Shown here piece by piece: positions 1-62,592 of a DNA stretch of 64,000 nucleotides. The stretch lies in NCBI RefSeq assembly GCF_036898095.1, contig NC_090750.1, forward strand, positions 90,171,786 through 90,235,785, in the 5' to 3' direction. The notes under the pieces are model-generated. The model saw only the letters and a list, made by a program, of their open reading frames with translations. It did no database searches and had not been told where the DNA came from. Numbering within the stretch: position 1 is the stretch's first letter; each line of letters starts with the position of its first letter. The stretch is from Palaemon carinicauda. Taxonomy: Eukaryota; Arthropoda; Malacostraca; Decapoda; Palaemonidae. The position numbers were made by a program, and so were the translations under genes.

Positions 1-703
1 GAAAGGTTTCAGAGGCAAATTTATAATCAAAAGTATTTAACCAAATGAAAAAGAAGTATTTTAATTTTCAGGGATATTAAATGCAAAATAAAGTTAAGAG
101 TTATATGCAGGGACTACTGTGGGCAGGACGGCTGCGTAAGGGCAAGAAGGAACACAGCAGGGTAACTGCCGGGTCCTTGTAGGTCCACGAGAAGGAAGGT
201 GACAGACGAAGTGCCCTCAGGAGGAGAGAAAGTGTTATAGCAGTGTCTCCCAGGGAAGATGTATGCCCTATAATGTAATATAAAAAACTGAACATTACAT
301 GAACTTGAACAGTAAACAAAATCTTCATATTTACACAGATTACGTTATCAACAGACATACGGCTCTAGCAAAGTTAATTTTGATTCTTATAAATACTGTA
401 CAGTACTCTGTAATAAGAAGATAAAATATCTTTTTAATACTCTCATAATTGAAAAATAACTGAATTCATGGATAGAATGTCAGACATGTTAAGCAAAGGT
501 TCAATAACAAATTGCATATATCAAAATAATTTGATAGAGGACAGCATGGGTTAATTTAATTTAGATCGAATTAATAAGTTTGCAAAGCTAAACCATGGTT
601 AATTTATTTATGTTTTAAAGTAGCTTCAGCCATCAGATGGAAGGTATACTGTACGGTATTAGTTTTCCCTTTCTTATTTGAATAAAAATACAAAATTGTT
701 GCA
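1..703. other. Sequence downstream of the JIP gene, nothing recognised
   Basis: AT-rich sequence with short open frames of no recognisable family. It may be extended 3' UTR or intergenic. No repeat family named elsewhere in the window is seen here. Confidence 0.4.
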
Positions 704-1210
704 CCTTATACAAAAGCTTGTCCCTTTATTTCATTAATAGGTTAGAGCAATTTTTCTAGTCTTACATTCTTGCTGATCACCACTCTCGTTGCAATGTGTG
801 ATGCCTTTAAAAGTTTGGCTACACCCAACTTAGAAAGGAATGCTAATGGTGATTAGAAACAGAACCAACTCTTTTCTTTCTATTTCAACCAAGTATTGGT
901 ACATTAATGCCCTAAACAATTTTACAGGTATCTTTATTTTCTTGTCATTCAAGTCTTGATCCCTAGGTTATGCAAAACTGGAATTCAACTTGGAGAATAC
1001 TGCCTAACTACCAAGGTTTTCTTTTTCTAGTTTGATGCTTCATCATGTTAAAAGCAATTCATCATACTTCTCATGTTCAGGATTGGGTCAAATCCTTGGT
1101 TACAACTACAAAGAGCATTAAAGACCATAGTGCTGTGACTCTGAAGTGAAAGAGGCTCATACCCTTAACTGGCTGAGGCTGAAGCTGTCCGGATGGTGAT
1201 GCAGACGCTG
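704..1210 (-). other. JIP 3' UTR (tentative)
   Basis: Non-coding sequence after the stop codon. The first AATAAA-type polyadenylation signal in gene orientation lies at 725-730 (TTTATT on the plus strand), so cleavage near 705-715 is plausible; another signal lies at 603-608. No transcript evidence was available. Confidence 0.35.
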
Positions 1211-55018
<53,808 letters not shown>

Positions 55019-56334
55019 CTAAAAAGGAAGACAGGCAACTTAAATAAACATTAAACAAAAAATCCTTTCAGATATACACTGTATGGCATAATGACCTATA
55101 TAAAATTATCCAACATTAAAATTACAAGGCCCAATAAACAATAATGGGGAAATTTAAAACACAGTAACTTTAGTTTCTAATGAAAATTTTTCTATACAAC
55201 CAACAACTTATTACATCTTAAAGATAACTCAGTTTATATACAAAGGAGTTAAGCAACAATATAATCAAATTTAGATTTAATTTATCATTTAAAATTATCC
55301 TCATACTAACATTCAATTTCTCAAAATATAGGTAGTTTCAATGTTGTACACAATTAAGCTTATAGAAATCTGTCTTACACAACTAGACATATACAAAATA
55401 TAAAAAAATATTTCATAAAACTCAACTCACTCACCATATATGATTGTGTAATCAATACTGTTTTGTTTTTTTAGATCACATGAAAATTGTAGCTTTAATA
55501 TATTAAGCATTATGTAAGAAAACATTCAAGTCAATAACAACTGTTAACCTGTTAAGTTTATAATAAAATCAAAATTTTGATAATAAAATTTAATATTTCT
55601 ATACTCGCCTGATGTTCATAATGATTTTGTCTCTAGATGCTTGGAATGTCACATATAGCCTAGATTAAAGAACTAAAAATCTAATGAAGTTTTTACAGCA
55701 AATAAGATTGACAATATATTTTTTGAAATGTTAAAATTTAAAGAAAATCATATGATTTAGGAAAACACAGCAAATCTATATGAAAAGGTTTTAAGGAAAA
55801 GAGAAAAAGGTTTGAAAGGCCGAAAGATATAGAGTAAATCTTCACTCAAAACAAAATAACACACACATGTACTATACACAGGAACCCCCAGATGTTGGGA
55901 ATCTAAATTTGAAGAAATAATGGCTTGAATGATATTTCTGAAACCGATTTGTTGAAGAAATCAAAAGATATTCACTAATTAAATGGGCAATACTGTAACG
56001 ATATGCTAGAACCTGTACGACCGAAATATATATATATTTCCTACCACGACAAAAGTTTAACAGAGGTGCCCTTAGTTAACTCTTTCTCTCAATCCACAAC
56101 TGCAAAACGCAGCTGGTGGCTTTTTTTTTTATTTGACTGTATGGCTTTTGAAAATACCAATAGAAAAAGAGATAATCAACAAATGAGTGCAGTGTATTTG
56201 TGTCTGATTTAGCAAAACAACCTTCCAATTAGGACATTAAATCTCCTTGATAAAGGTGAAGCCGTTATTTTAATATCTATTTTTAAGGAATTTATTTGTG
56301 TAAATAAGTACACTAAACTTCATGCAAAAATGCT

Positions 56335-56610
56335 TTAAAAAGGGATTTTGACAAAGGAAAAATCTATTTCTGGGCGAGGAACCTGTGTCGCCCAGTGAAA
56401 TGCTCCTTAAAGCATCATTTCAAAGGTATAAATACTGCTAAATATACCAGAGAAAAAAAGTTGCATGGAATGCTAGGAATATATCCAGCTCGCTCACCCC
56501 TAAAGGGTGTCGGTATTAAAACTAGGGCGAGTGATACCACTACCAGAGATCCCTTTCCCATTAGACTTCTCCCTCCTCACCTCCTCCGTTACCCAATAGA
56601 TTAATCCTAT
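56335..56610. repeat. DIRS-like terminus fragment B
   Basis: 56335-56402 is the inverted copy of 26905-26985. The following GC-richer 200 bp (with CTAAAGGGTGTCGG) probably belong to the same element end. No coding part is seen. Confidence 0.5.
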
Positions 56611-57054
56611 TTACAACACAGTAACCATCTTTAGTGCAATTAATTTGGTGTTAGAACAAATCTGCGTATGTATGGCCTTTCGTTACGAATAAAGTTTAAC
56701 CACTGGGGTGTTACTGTAATATGATAAACAAATAATGAATAAATGTAAACCTAGAATTAACACCCAGATGTATATTAAGATCAAATACGAGTTCAAGCTT
56801 CACCTCCACCACCAGTCACAACAACTCAGTCAACTTCATTCATTAAAAGGATAGTATTAGTCACAATTCCTCAGCAAATTTCATTCATAAAGAGGGTAGT
56901 ATCATTTAATGTAACTCTGCCCAGTTTTCTCATTAAGAGGATAGCATAAGTATGATATTTGAAAAGTAAAACCAGGGATAAGAATGGAATTCTCTAGCTA
57001 TACAGAATAGGATACATATACTATTACTGTTCCACCATACTGAAAGCTTTCATT

Positions 57055-57135
57055 ATTATTACTAGCCAAGTTGTGACCTGGGTTGGAAAAGCACAATGCT
57101 ATGAGACCAGAGGCTCAAAAAGGGAAATTAAGCTC
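57055..57135 (-). mobile_element. LINE 3' UTR fragment, copy K (diverged)
   Basis: ATTATTACTAGCCAAG, GGTTGGAAAAGCACAATGCT, then a diverged remainder. It lies about 150 bp from the DIRS 3' end. Confidence 0.6.
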
Positions 57136-57290
57136 AATATGGGAAAATAAAATACAGTAAACAGATAACCAGGCACCAAAAAAAGCACTATAGAGGCTAC
57201 CAGAATAAAAAGCACCAGTTGAATTGTCAAACATTTTCTTTCACATATCAATGTTTTGCACTTTACTAGGTTTGCCCTGAGGGGAACTGG

Positions 57291-57480
57291 AAAAATGGAG
57301 TTTTTAAGATAAAACAAAGTTTTATGAATACTTACCTGGCAGTTATATATACATAGCTAATTATCTCTATTTCGGCAGAATTTTTCTAAACTAAGCAACC
57401 GCCTTGTGGTGGTTGGGTGGTAACACCCGTTAAAAGGTGGTAGGAGGAATCATTCCCGTTTTCTGTTCTTCAGTTCATCT
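57291..57480. repeat. DIRS element, 3' inverted terminal repeat
   Basis: Reverse complement of 63764-63927, with few differences through the core (CTTACCTGGCAGTTATATAT, then the Pro-box-like TTAAAAGGTGGTAGG part). The outer edge AAAAATGGAGTTTTTA at 57291-57306 is shared only with the internal complementary region, which defines the end. On the minus strand the repeat reads CTGCCAGGTAAGT. Confidence 0.9.
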
Positions 57481-57521
57481 ATGCACGACCTGTCTCCTGA
57501 GGGGAGGTGGGTGGGCCTTCG

Positions 57522-57640
57522 AATGTATATATAACTGCCAGGTAAGTATTCATAAAACTTTGTTTTATCATAAAAACTCCATTTTTATGAATAGAAGTTA
57601 CCTGGCAGTTATATATACATAGCTGATTAACACACTTGGA
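57522..57640. repeat. DIRS internal complementary region
   Basis: 57523-57569 is the reverse complement of the outer 3' terminus (57308-57354). The following 57570-57625 matches the outer 5' terminus at 63890-63927 read on the minus strand (TTTTATGAATAGAA, TTACCTGGCAG). The segment therefore copies the head-to-tail junction of the two ends, the hallmark internal region that DIRS elements use as template to complete their ends in a circular intermediate. Confidence 0.88.
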
Positions 57641-58025
57641 GGAGGGTGATAGACAGTAAACATCGTTGGGGAAACAACAAAAAAAGCTGTAGGATAAATA
57701 AACACCTTGATTCCTTACCTGCTAAGGTAGCCGACTTCAAAGGTTCCTGCCTCTTGAGTCGCTTTCCCTTAGGAGTGTCAGCCAGGATGTGACCTGCAGT
57801 GCTGAAAACACTCAATCGAGTCTGTCAACGGGGTGAGACCAACAATCTGACTAGACTTCAGGACTACCTACTGCCCAAAATAAAAACCGCAACCTTACCA
57901 AACCAACCACCTAACATTTGCAAAGTAGATAAAAATTATCTAACTAGACTGAAGTGACTGTACACAAGTCGAAGTCCTCAGACAACCAATAAAAAATACA
58001 CCAACCTATGCACAAGTAAATAAAA
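57641..58025 (-). other. DIRS 3' non-coding region
   Basis: Between the recombinase stop codon and the internal complementary region. No long open frame; short frames only. Confidence 0.7.
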
Positions 58026-61000
58026 CTAAGGTTGAGGGGAGGTAGTAACTCCTTTGCCTAATACAGAAGCCGTAGCTACGTATGGTCCCAAGGTATAACA
58101 TTTCTCATAATCCACCCTCACCTCTCTGAGGTAATGAGAGGCGAACACAGAGTTGCTCCTCCAGAATGTCGCATCCATAATTTGACGGAGCGACATGTTC
58201 TTGCGGTAAGCAAGCGAGGTCGCAATGGCCCTCACTTCGTGAGCTTGCACTTTTAAACGTCCGAAGTGTTCCTCCTCACACAAGAGATGCGCTTCTCTTA
58301 TCACTTCCCTCAGGAAAAAGGACAAAGCGTTCTTGGAAAGGGGCTTCTGAGGACCTTTCACAGAACACCACAGGGAGCTAGAAGAGCCTCTCACACTTTT
58401 CGTGCGAGACAAGTAGGTCTTGAGGGCTCGTACTGGACAGAGCAGCCTCTCTTGCTCTTGACCCACTAGGTTGGTCAAGTTAGGAACCTCAAAGGTCCTC
58501 AGCCAGGGCTTAGAAGGGTTCTCGTTCTTAGCGAGAAAGTCCAATCTCAAGGCACAAACTGCCATATTCAGATTGAAGCCTACCTGTTTTTCAATTGCAT
58601 GGACTTCACTAACTCTTTTAGCTGTTGCTAAGGCCAAAAGAAAGAGGGTCTTCTTGGTAACCTCCCTAAGGGGAGCCTGTGAGATGGGCTCAAATCTCTT
58701 GGTGCACAGAAATTTAAGCACCACATCAAGGTTCCAAGAAGGGGGCTTTAACCGGGTCTGCTTGGTCGTCTCAAAAGACTTCAAGAGGTCATGTAAGTCC
58801 TTATCCCGAGACAAGTCCAAGCCTCTATGCCGACAGACGGAAGAGAGCATACTTTTGTACCCCTTGATAGTGGACACAGCTAGCTTAGCGTCCTGCCTGA
58901 GGTACAACAAGAAATCCGCAATCTGGCTCACAGAGGTAGTGGATGAGGAAATCTTGTGCTTCCTACACCAAGCTCTAAAAGTCTCCCACTTGGACTGGTA
59001 GACCCTCTGCGAAGAGACTCTCCTCGCTCTGGCGATAGCTTTCGCAGCTTGCGCTGAAAAGCCTCTCGATCTGACGAGCTTCTCGATAGTCTGAAGGCAG
59101 TCAGATTGAGAGCGAGGGGGTTTTGATGATATCTCTCGAAGTGGGGTTGTCTGAGCAGATTTGGACTTGCAGGGAGGCTTCTTGGAAAGTCCATCAACAA
59201 GTCCACCACCTCCGTGAACCATTCCCTCATCGGCCAGAACGGAGCTATCAGGATCATCCGTCCCGAATCGAGGAGGGCGAATTTCCTGACTACCAGATTG
59301 ATCTTGAACGGGGGAAAAGCATAAGTGTCCATCCCCGTCCAATCCATCAAAAAGGCGTCTACTGCTATTGCCTCCTTGTCCGGAACTAGGGAGCAATAGA
59401 TGGGGATCCTCTTGGATAAGTTGGAGGCGAAAAGATCGATGAGGGGTCTCCCCCACAGCCTCCAGAGACTCTGACAGACCTGTTGGTTGAGGGTCCATTC
59501 TGCGGGAAGGACCTGCCCTTTCCTGCTGAGCATGTCCGCCCTCACATTCTTCTGTCCCTGAACAAACCTCGTCAGCAGGTTTATCCTGTTCTCCTTCGCC
59601 CAAAAAAGGAGCTCTCTTGCTGTCTCGAACAGAGACAGAGAGTGAGTCCCTCCTTGCTTCCTGATGTAAGCAAGAGCTGTGGTGTTGTCTGAGTTGACCT
59701 CCACAATCTTCCCAGACACCAAATCCTTGAAGGCCTTTAGCCCCAGAAAAATGGCCATCAGCTCCTTGTTGTTGATGTGCCATCCCAGCTGAACTCCTTC
59801 CCAATAGCCTGAGACCTCCTTGCTTCCTAGTGTTGCCCCCCAGCCTGACTCTGATGCGTCTGAAAACAACACTAGGTCTGGGTTCTTCTTGTGTAAGGAG
59901 ATCCCTTCCCCTAACAAGGTTGGGTCCAGCCACCACTTCAGAAGAGTCTTGACTTCTATTGGAATGGGGAAGGAAAAGGAGTCTTCCTTCATCTTTCTGT
60001 TCCACGTCTTCGAAAGAAAGTGCTGAAGAAGCCTTAGGTGGAGTCTCCCCAGAGAGACAACCTGTTCGAGGGAGGATAGAGTCCCCAGCAAACTCATCCA
60101 CTCCTTCGCTGTGCATCTCTTCTTGTCCAGGAAAGTTCTGACTTTTACGAGACACTTGGTCTGTCTTTCCTGAGAGGGAGAAGCCCGAAAAAGAACTGAA
60201 TTCAGAACTATCCCCAAATAGAGAATAGTCTGATTCGGTCTGATCTGAGACTTCTCCCTGTTGATGACCAGGCCTAGATCTTGAGCCATCATAAAAGTCT
60301 TCCGTAAATCCTCCAGACATTTCTCCCTCGATCGTGAACGAATCAGCCAATCGTCCAGATAGAAGGATATCCTTATCCCCTCCTGATGCAGCCAACCTGA
60401 CACATTCGCCATTACCCTGGTGAAGACTTGAGGAGCCGTGCTGAGACCGAAGCAGAGAGCTCTGAATTGGAAGCACTTTCCCTGCATTACAAATCTCAGG
60501 TACTTCCTCGAAGTCGGATGGATGGGGACATGGAAATATGCGTCCTGCAAGTCGAGGGACACCATCCAGTCCCTTGGACGTACTGACGCCAGCACCGACT
60601 GAGTTGTCTCCATGGAGAACTTTGTCTTCTCCACAAATACGTTGAGAGCGCTGACATCCAGGACGGGTCTCCATCCGCCCGAGCTCTTGGGGACCCGAAA
60701 CAGGCGGTTGTAAAAGCCTGGGGAGGATAGATCCCGAACCGGTTCTATCGCCCCCTTGTCTAGCATTTGGTCGACAAGGTCTACTAGGGCCTTCTGTTTC
60801 CCCGGATCTGAGTAACGGGCTACTAAGGCCAGCGGAGCATCTGCGAGAGGAGGTTTTTTCAGAAAGGGGATCTTGTATCCTTCCTTGATGACTGAGAGGG
60901 ACCAGGTGTCCGCCCCTCTCCTCTTCCAAGACTGCCAAAAACCTGACAGTCTTGCGCCTACTGTCTGGAGGAGATGAACTTAATTTTCTGAAGCGAGGTC

Positions 61001-62495
61001 TGAAATAACCCCTGGTAGATCTTGGTCCTGATTCTTGCCTTCTCCCTCTAAAATCTGGTCTTGAAGTAGTCCTGCCCCGAAAGGGCTGCTGGAATCTCCT
61101 TTCCTCCCGTTTCAAAGAAGAAGGAGGGGCTGCCAAGAGCTTACGAGCAGAACGAGATAAAAGGTCTTGGGTGGCTTTTTGGGCCAGAGAAAGCGTAATG
61201 TCATTAACCAGGGACTCGGGAAAAAGATGTTGAGAGAGGGGGGCGTAAAGAAGCTCAGACTTTTGTGCAGTGGTAACAGACCTAGAAGCAAAAGAGCAAA
61301 GCAGAGCTCTCTTCTTTAGGACCCCAGCTGAGAACAGAGCCGCCAACTCATTCGCCCCATCTCTGAGGGCCTTATCCATACAGGACATAATACTGGTAAG
61401 GTCCCTAGATCCTTCCATCTGGTCAGTTTTCCTTGCGAGAGTCCCAAGCGACCAGTCTAGGAAACTAAAAACCTCAAAGGCTCTAAAAATACCTTTGACG
61501 AGATAATCCAGCTCCGACATCGACCATATGACCTTGGCTGAGTTGAGAGCATGCCTTCTAGCAGAGTCCACTAAACCAGAGAAGTCACCCTTGGAGGAGG
61601 AAGGCACTCCCAGACCCAAAGGTTCTCCAGTTGCATACCACATACCCGCTCTTGAAGCAAGACGAGCTGGTGGAAACGAGAAGGAAGTCTTAACTGTTAG
61701 TCTCCGCTCCTTCATCCAGTCATCAATCTTCGAGAGAGCCTTCTTTGTGGAGATAGACAGCTTCATCTTGATGAAGGCCGACTGTTTTTTGGCCTTCTTT
61801 CTGTTAAATTGGGACTGAGGAGATTGAGGGGCAGCAGGTTGGAATTCCTCTCCAAAAAGTTCAAGAAGGGAGCGAGAGAGAACTTTGTAATCTCCCGCAG
61901 CGTCGGCAGGATTATCATCGTCATCAGAAACATCCTCGAGGTCCTGATCCACATCTGCAATATCCTTCGAAAGAGAAGAAGGATCCTTAGAACCCGACAA
62001 GGGCAAATCAAAGGCATCATCCTGCAAAAGACGGGTTGCATCCTGGAGTCCCGCGCTAGAAGAATCCTTGGGACGAGAGGCAGTATCGTCCCGAAGAGGC
62101 AGGGTGGTATCGCCCTGGGACCGAGAACGAGAGGCAGAGTCGTTCTGATGTCGAGAGCGAGAGGCGGTATCGTCGTGGCGGCGAGAACGAGAGGCGGTAT
62201 CGTCGTGGCGTCGTGAACGAGAGGCGGTATCGTCGTGGCGTCGAGAACTAGGGTCGGTATCGTCGTGGCGTCGTGAACGAGAGGAGGTATCGTCGTGGCG
62301 AAGCGAACAAGAGGAGGTATCGTCATGGCGAAGCGAACGAGAGGAGGTATCGTGCTGGTATCGTGAACGGGAGGCGGTATCGTCTCGGCATCGAGAACGA
62401 GAAGCAGCATCGTTCGATAAGGTATCGTCCCGGTATCGAGAATGAGAAACCGTATCGTTCTGGTATCGCGAAGAAGTATCACCTGGCGAAAGCAC
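58026..62495 (-). CDS. DIRS ORF2: gag-like N-terminus and C-terminal tyrosine recombinase in one open frame
   Basis: 1489 codons without a stop. Residues 1-115 carry a degenerate decapeptide repeat around RHDDTASRSR. Residues about 190-480 are a hydrophobic/basic gag-like region ending in RFQQPFRGRTTSRPDFRGRR. Residues about 515-1120 are the shifted frame opposite the RT and look like an overlap translation without domain signal. Residues about 1130-1489 are a tyrosine recombinase: core N-terminal helices (VYQSKWETFRAWCRKHKISS), catalytic Arg in ATAKRVSEVHA (near 58615), His-x-x-Arg in AHEVRAIATS (near 58230) and the nucleophilic Tyr in SHYLREV (near 58130). In known DIRS elements the recombinase is a separate or spliced product that joins the circular DNA to the target; whether this whole frame is made as one protein is unknown. 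Confidence 0.85.
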   Translation of the reverse strand: MLSPGDTSSRYQNDTVSHSRYRDDTLSNDAASRSRCRDDTASRSRYQHDTSSRSLRHDDTSSCSLRHDDTSSRSRRHDDTDPSSRRHDDTASRSRRHDDTASRSRRHDDTASRSRHQNDSASRSRSQGDTTLPLRDDTASRPKDSSSAGLQDATRLLQDDAFDLPLSGSKDPSSLSKDIADVDQDLEDVSDDDDNPADAAGDYKVLSRSLLELFGEEFQPAAPQSPQSQFNRKKAKKQSAFIKMKLSISTKKALSKIDDWMKERRLTVKTSFSFPPARLASRAGMWYATGEPLGLGVPSSSKGDFSGLVDSARRHALNSAKVIWSMSELDYLVKGIFRAFEVFSFLDWSLGTLARKTDQMEGSRDLTSIMSCMDKALRDGANELAALFSAGVLKKRALLCSFASRSVTTAQKSELLYAPLSQHLFPESLVNDITLSLAQKATQDLLSRSARKLLAAPPSSLKREERRFQQPFRGRTTSRPDFRGRRQESGPRSTRGYFRPRFRKLSSSPPDSRRKTVRFLAVLEEERGGHLVPLSHQGRIQDPLSEKTSSRRCSAGLSSPLLRSGETEGPSRPCRPNARQGGDRTGSGSILPRLLQPPVSGPQELGRMETRPGCQRSQRICGEDKVLHGDNSVGAGVSTSKGLDGVPRLAGRIFPCPHPSDFEEVPEICNAGKVLPIQSSLLRSQHGSSSLHQGNGECVRLAASGGDKDILLSGRLADSFTIEGEMSGGFTEDFYDGSRSRPGHQQGEVSDQTESDYSLFGDSSEFSSFSGFSLSGKTDQVSRKSQNFPGQEEMHSEGVDEFAGDSILPRTGCLSGETPPKASSALSFEDVEQKDEGRLLFLPHSNRSQDSSEVVAGPNLVRGRDLLTQEEPRPSVVFRRIRVRLGGNTRKQGGLRLLGRSSAGMAHQQQGADGHFSGAKGLQGFGVWEDCGGQLRQHHSSCLHQEARRDSLSVSVRDSKRAPFLGEGEQDKPADEVCSGTEECEGGHAQQERAGPSRRMDPQPTGLSESLEAVGETPHRSFRLQLIQEDPHLLLPSSGQGGNSSRRLFDGLDGDGHLCFSPVQDQSGSQEIRPPRFGTDDPDSSVLADEGMVHGGGGLVDGLSKKPPCKSKSAQTTPLREISSKPPRSQSDCLQTIEKLVRSRGFSAQAAKAIARARRVSSQRVYQSKWETFRAWCRKHKISSSTTSVSQIADFLLYLRQDAKLAVSTIKGYKSMLSSVCRHRGLDLSRDKDLHDLLKSFETTKQTRLKPPSWNLDVVLKFLCTKRFEPISQAPLREVTKKTLFLLALATAKRVSEVHAIEKQVGFNLNMAVCALRLDFLAKNENPSKPWLRTFEVPNLTNLVGQEQERLLCPVRALKTYLSRTKSVRGSSSSLWCSVKGPQKPLSKNALSFFLREVIREAHLLCEEEHFGRLKVQAHEVRAIATSLAYRKNMSLRQIMDATFWRSNSVFASHYLREVRVDYEKCYTLGPYVATASVLGKGVTTSPQP
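58928..60979 (-). CDS. DIRS reverse transcriptase / RNase H
   Basis: Frame open from just after a TAA at 60982-60980 to the stop at 58928; first Met at 60766. No start codon precedes the conserved RT N-terminus (VGARLSGFWQSWKRRGADTW, SVIKEGYKIPFLKKPP), so expression needs a +1 shift from ORF2, splicing or internal initiation. From Met60766: palm motif LDLQDAYFHVPIHP (residues 71-84), FGLSTAPQVFTRVM (106-119), catalytic YLDD (136-139), RNase H with FSDASESGWGA, NNKELMA, NSDNTTALAY and RADMLSR supplying the D-E-D-D residues, then the DIRS-typical tail APFWPMREWFTEVVDLL. It is fully nested in the stop-free ORF2 frame. Its 3' end overlaps the recombinase N-terminus, as is usual in DIRS elements. 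Confidence 0.93.
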   Translation of the reverse strand, partial: VHLLQTVGARLSGFWQSWKRRGADTWSLSVIKEGYKIPFLKKPPLADAPLALVARYSDPGKQKALVDLVDQMLDKGAIEPVRDLSSPGFYNRLFRVPKSSGGWRPVLDVSALNVFVEKTKFSMETTQSVLASVRPRDWMVSLDLQDAYFHVPIHPTSRKYLRFVMQGKCFQFRALCFGLSTAPQVFTRVMANVSGWLHQEGIRISFYLDDWLIRSRSREKCLEDLRKTFMMAQDLGLVINREKSQIRPNQTILYLGIVLNSVLFRASPSQERQTKCLVKVRTFLDKKRCTAKEWMSLLGTLSSLEQVVSLGRLHLRLLQHFLSKTWNRKMKEDSFSFPIPIEVKTLLKWWLDPTLLGEGISLHKKNPDLVLFSDASESGWGATLGSKEVSGYWEGVQLGWHINNKELMAIFLGLKAFKDLVSGKIVEVNSDNTTALAYIRKQGGTHSLSLFETARELLFWAKENRINLLTRFVQGQKNVRADMLSRKGQVLPAEWTLNQQVCQSLWRLWGRPLIDLFASNLSKRIPIYCSLVPDKEAIAVDAFLMDWTGMDTYAFPPFKINLVVRKFALLDSGRMILIAPFWPMREWFTEVVDLLMDFPRSLPASPNLLRQPHFERYHQNPLALNLTAFRLSRSSSDREAFQRKLRKLSPERGESLRRGSTSPSGRLLELGVGSTRFPHPLPL
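62100..62485 (-). repeat. 30-bp coding tandem repeat in DIRS ORF2
   Basis: About a dozen degenerate 30-bp units reading R-H/Y-D/Q-DT-A/S-SRSR in the ORF2 frame (GGTATCGTCGTGGCG on the plus strand). The unit length is a multiple of three, so unit gain or loss leaves ORF2 open. The alternative frames also stay open and generate spurious ORFs on both strands. Confidence 0.85.
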
Positions 62496-62592
62496 ACATT
62501 CCTCATCCTGGAGTAGAGAGGGAGAAGTTTTCTTTAAAGAAGAACTCCGTTCTCTCTTAGAAGCAGACTTCTTAATCGGTAAAGAGTCGTCT

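Larger units (their letters stand above)
55019..57290 (-). other. Intron upstream of exon 1, part before the DIRS element
   Basis: AT-rich. It holds a DIRS-like terminus fragment (56335), a possible dispersed-repeat copy (55575) and a diverged LINE tail (57055). The missing upstream JIP exons were not found here. Confidence 0.65.

Noticed and set aside
58266..60141. Plus-strand ORFs of 60-176 codons across the DIRS coding region
   Set aside because: Antisense shadows of RT and recombinase; composition mirrors the minus-strand codons.
61763..62506. A 247-codon minus-strand ORF and plus-strand ORFs over the same segment
   Set aside because: Other-frame readings of the 30-bp coding repeat in DIRS ORF2; no domain features.
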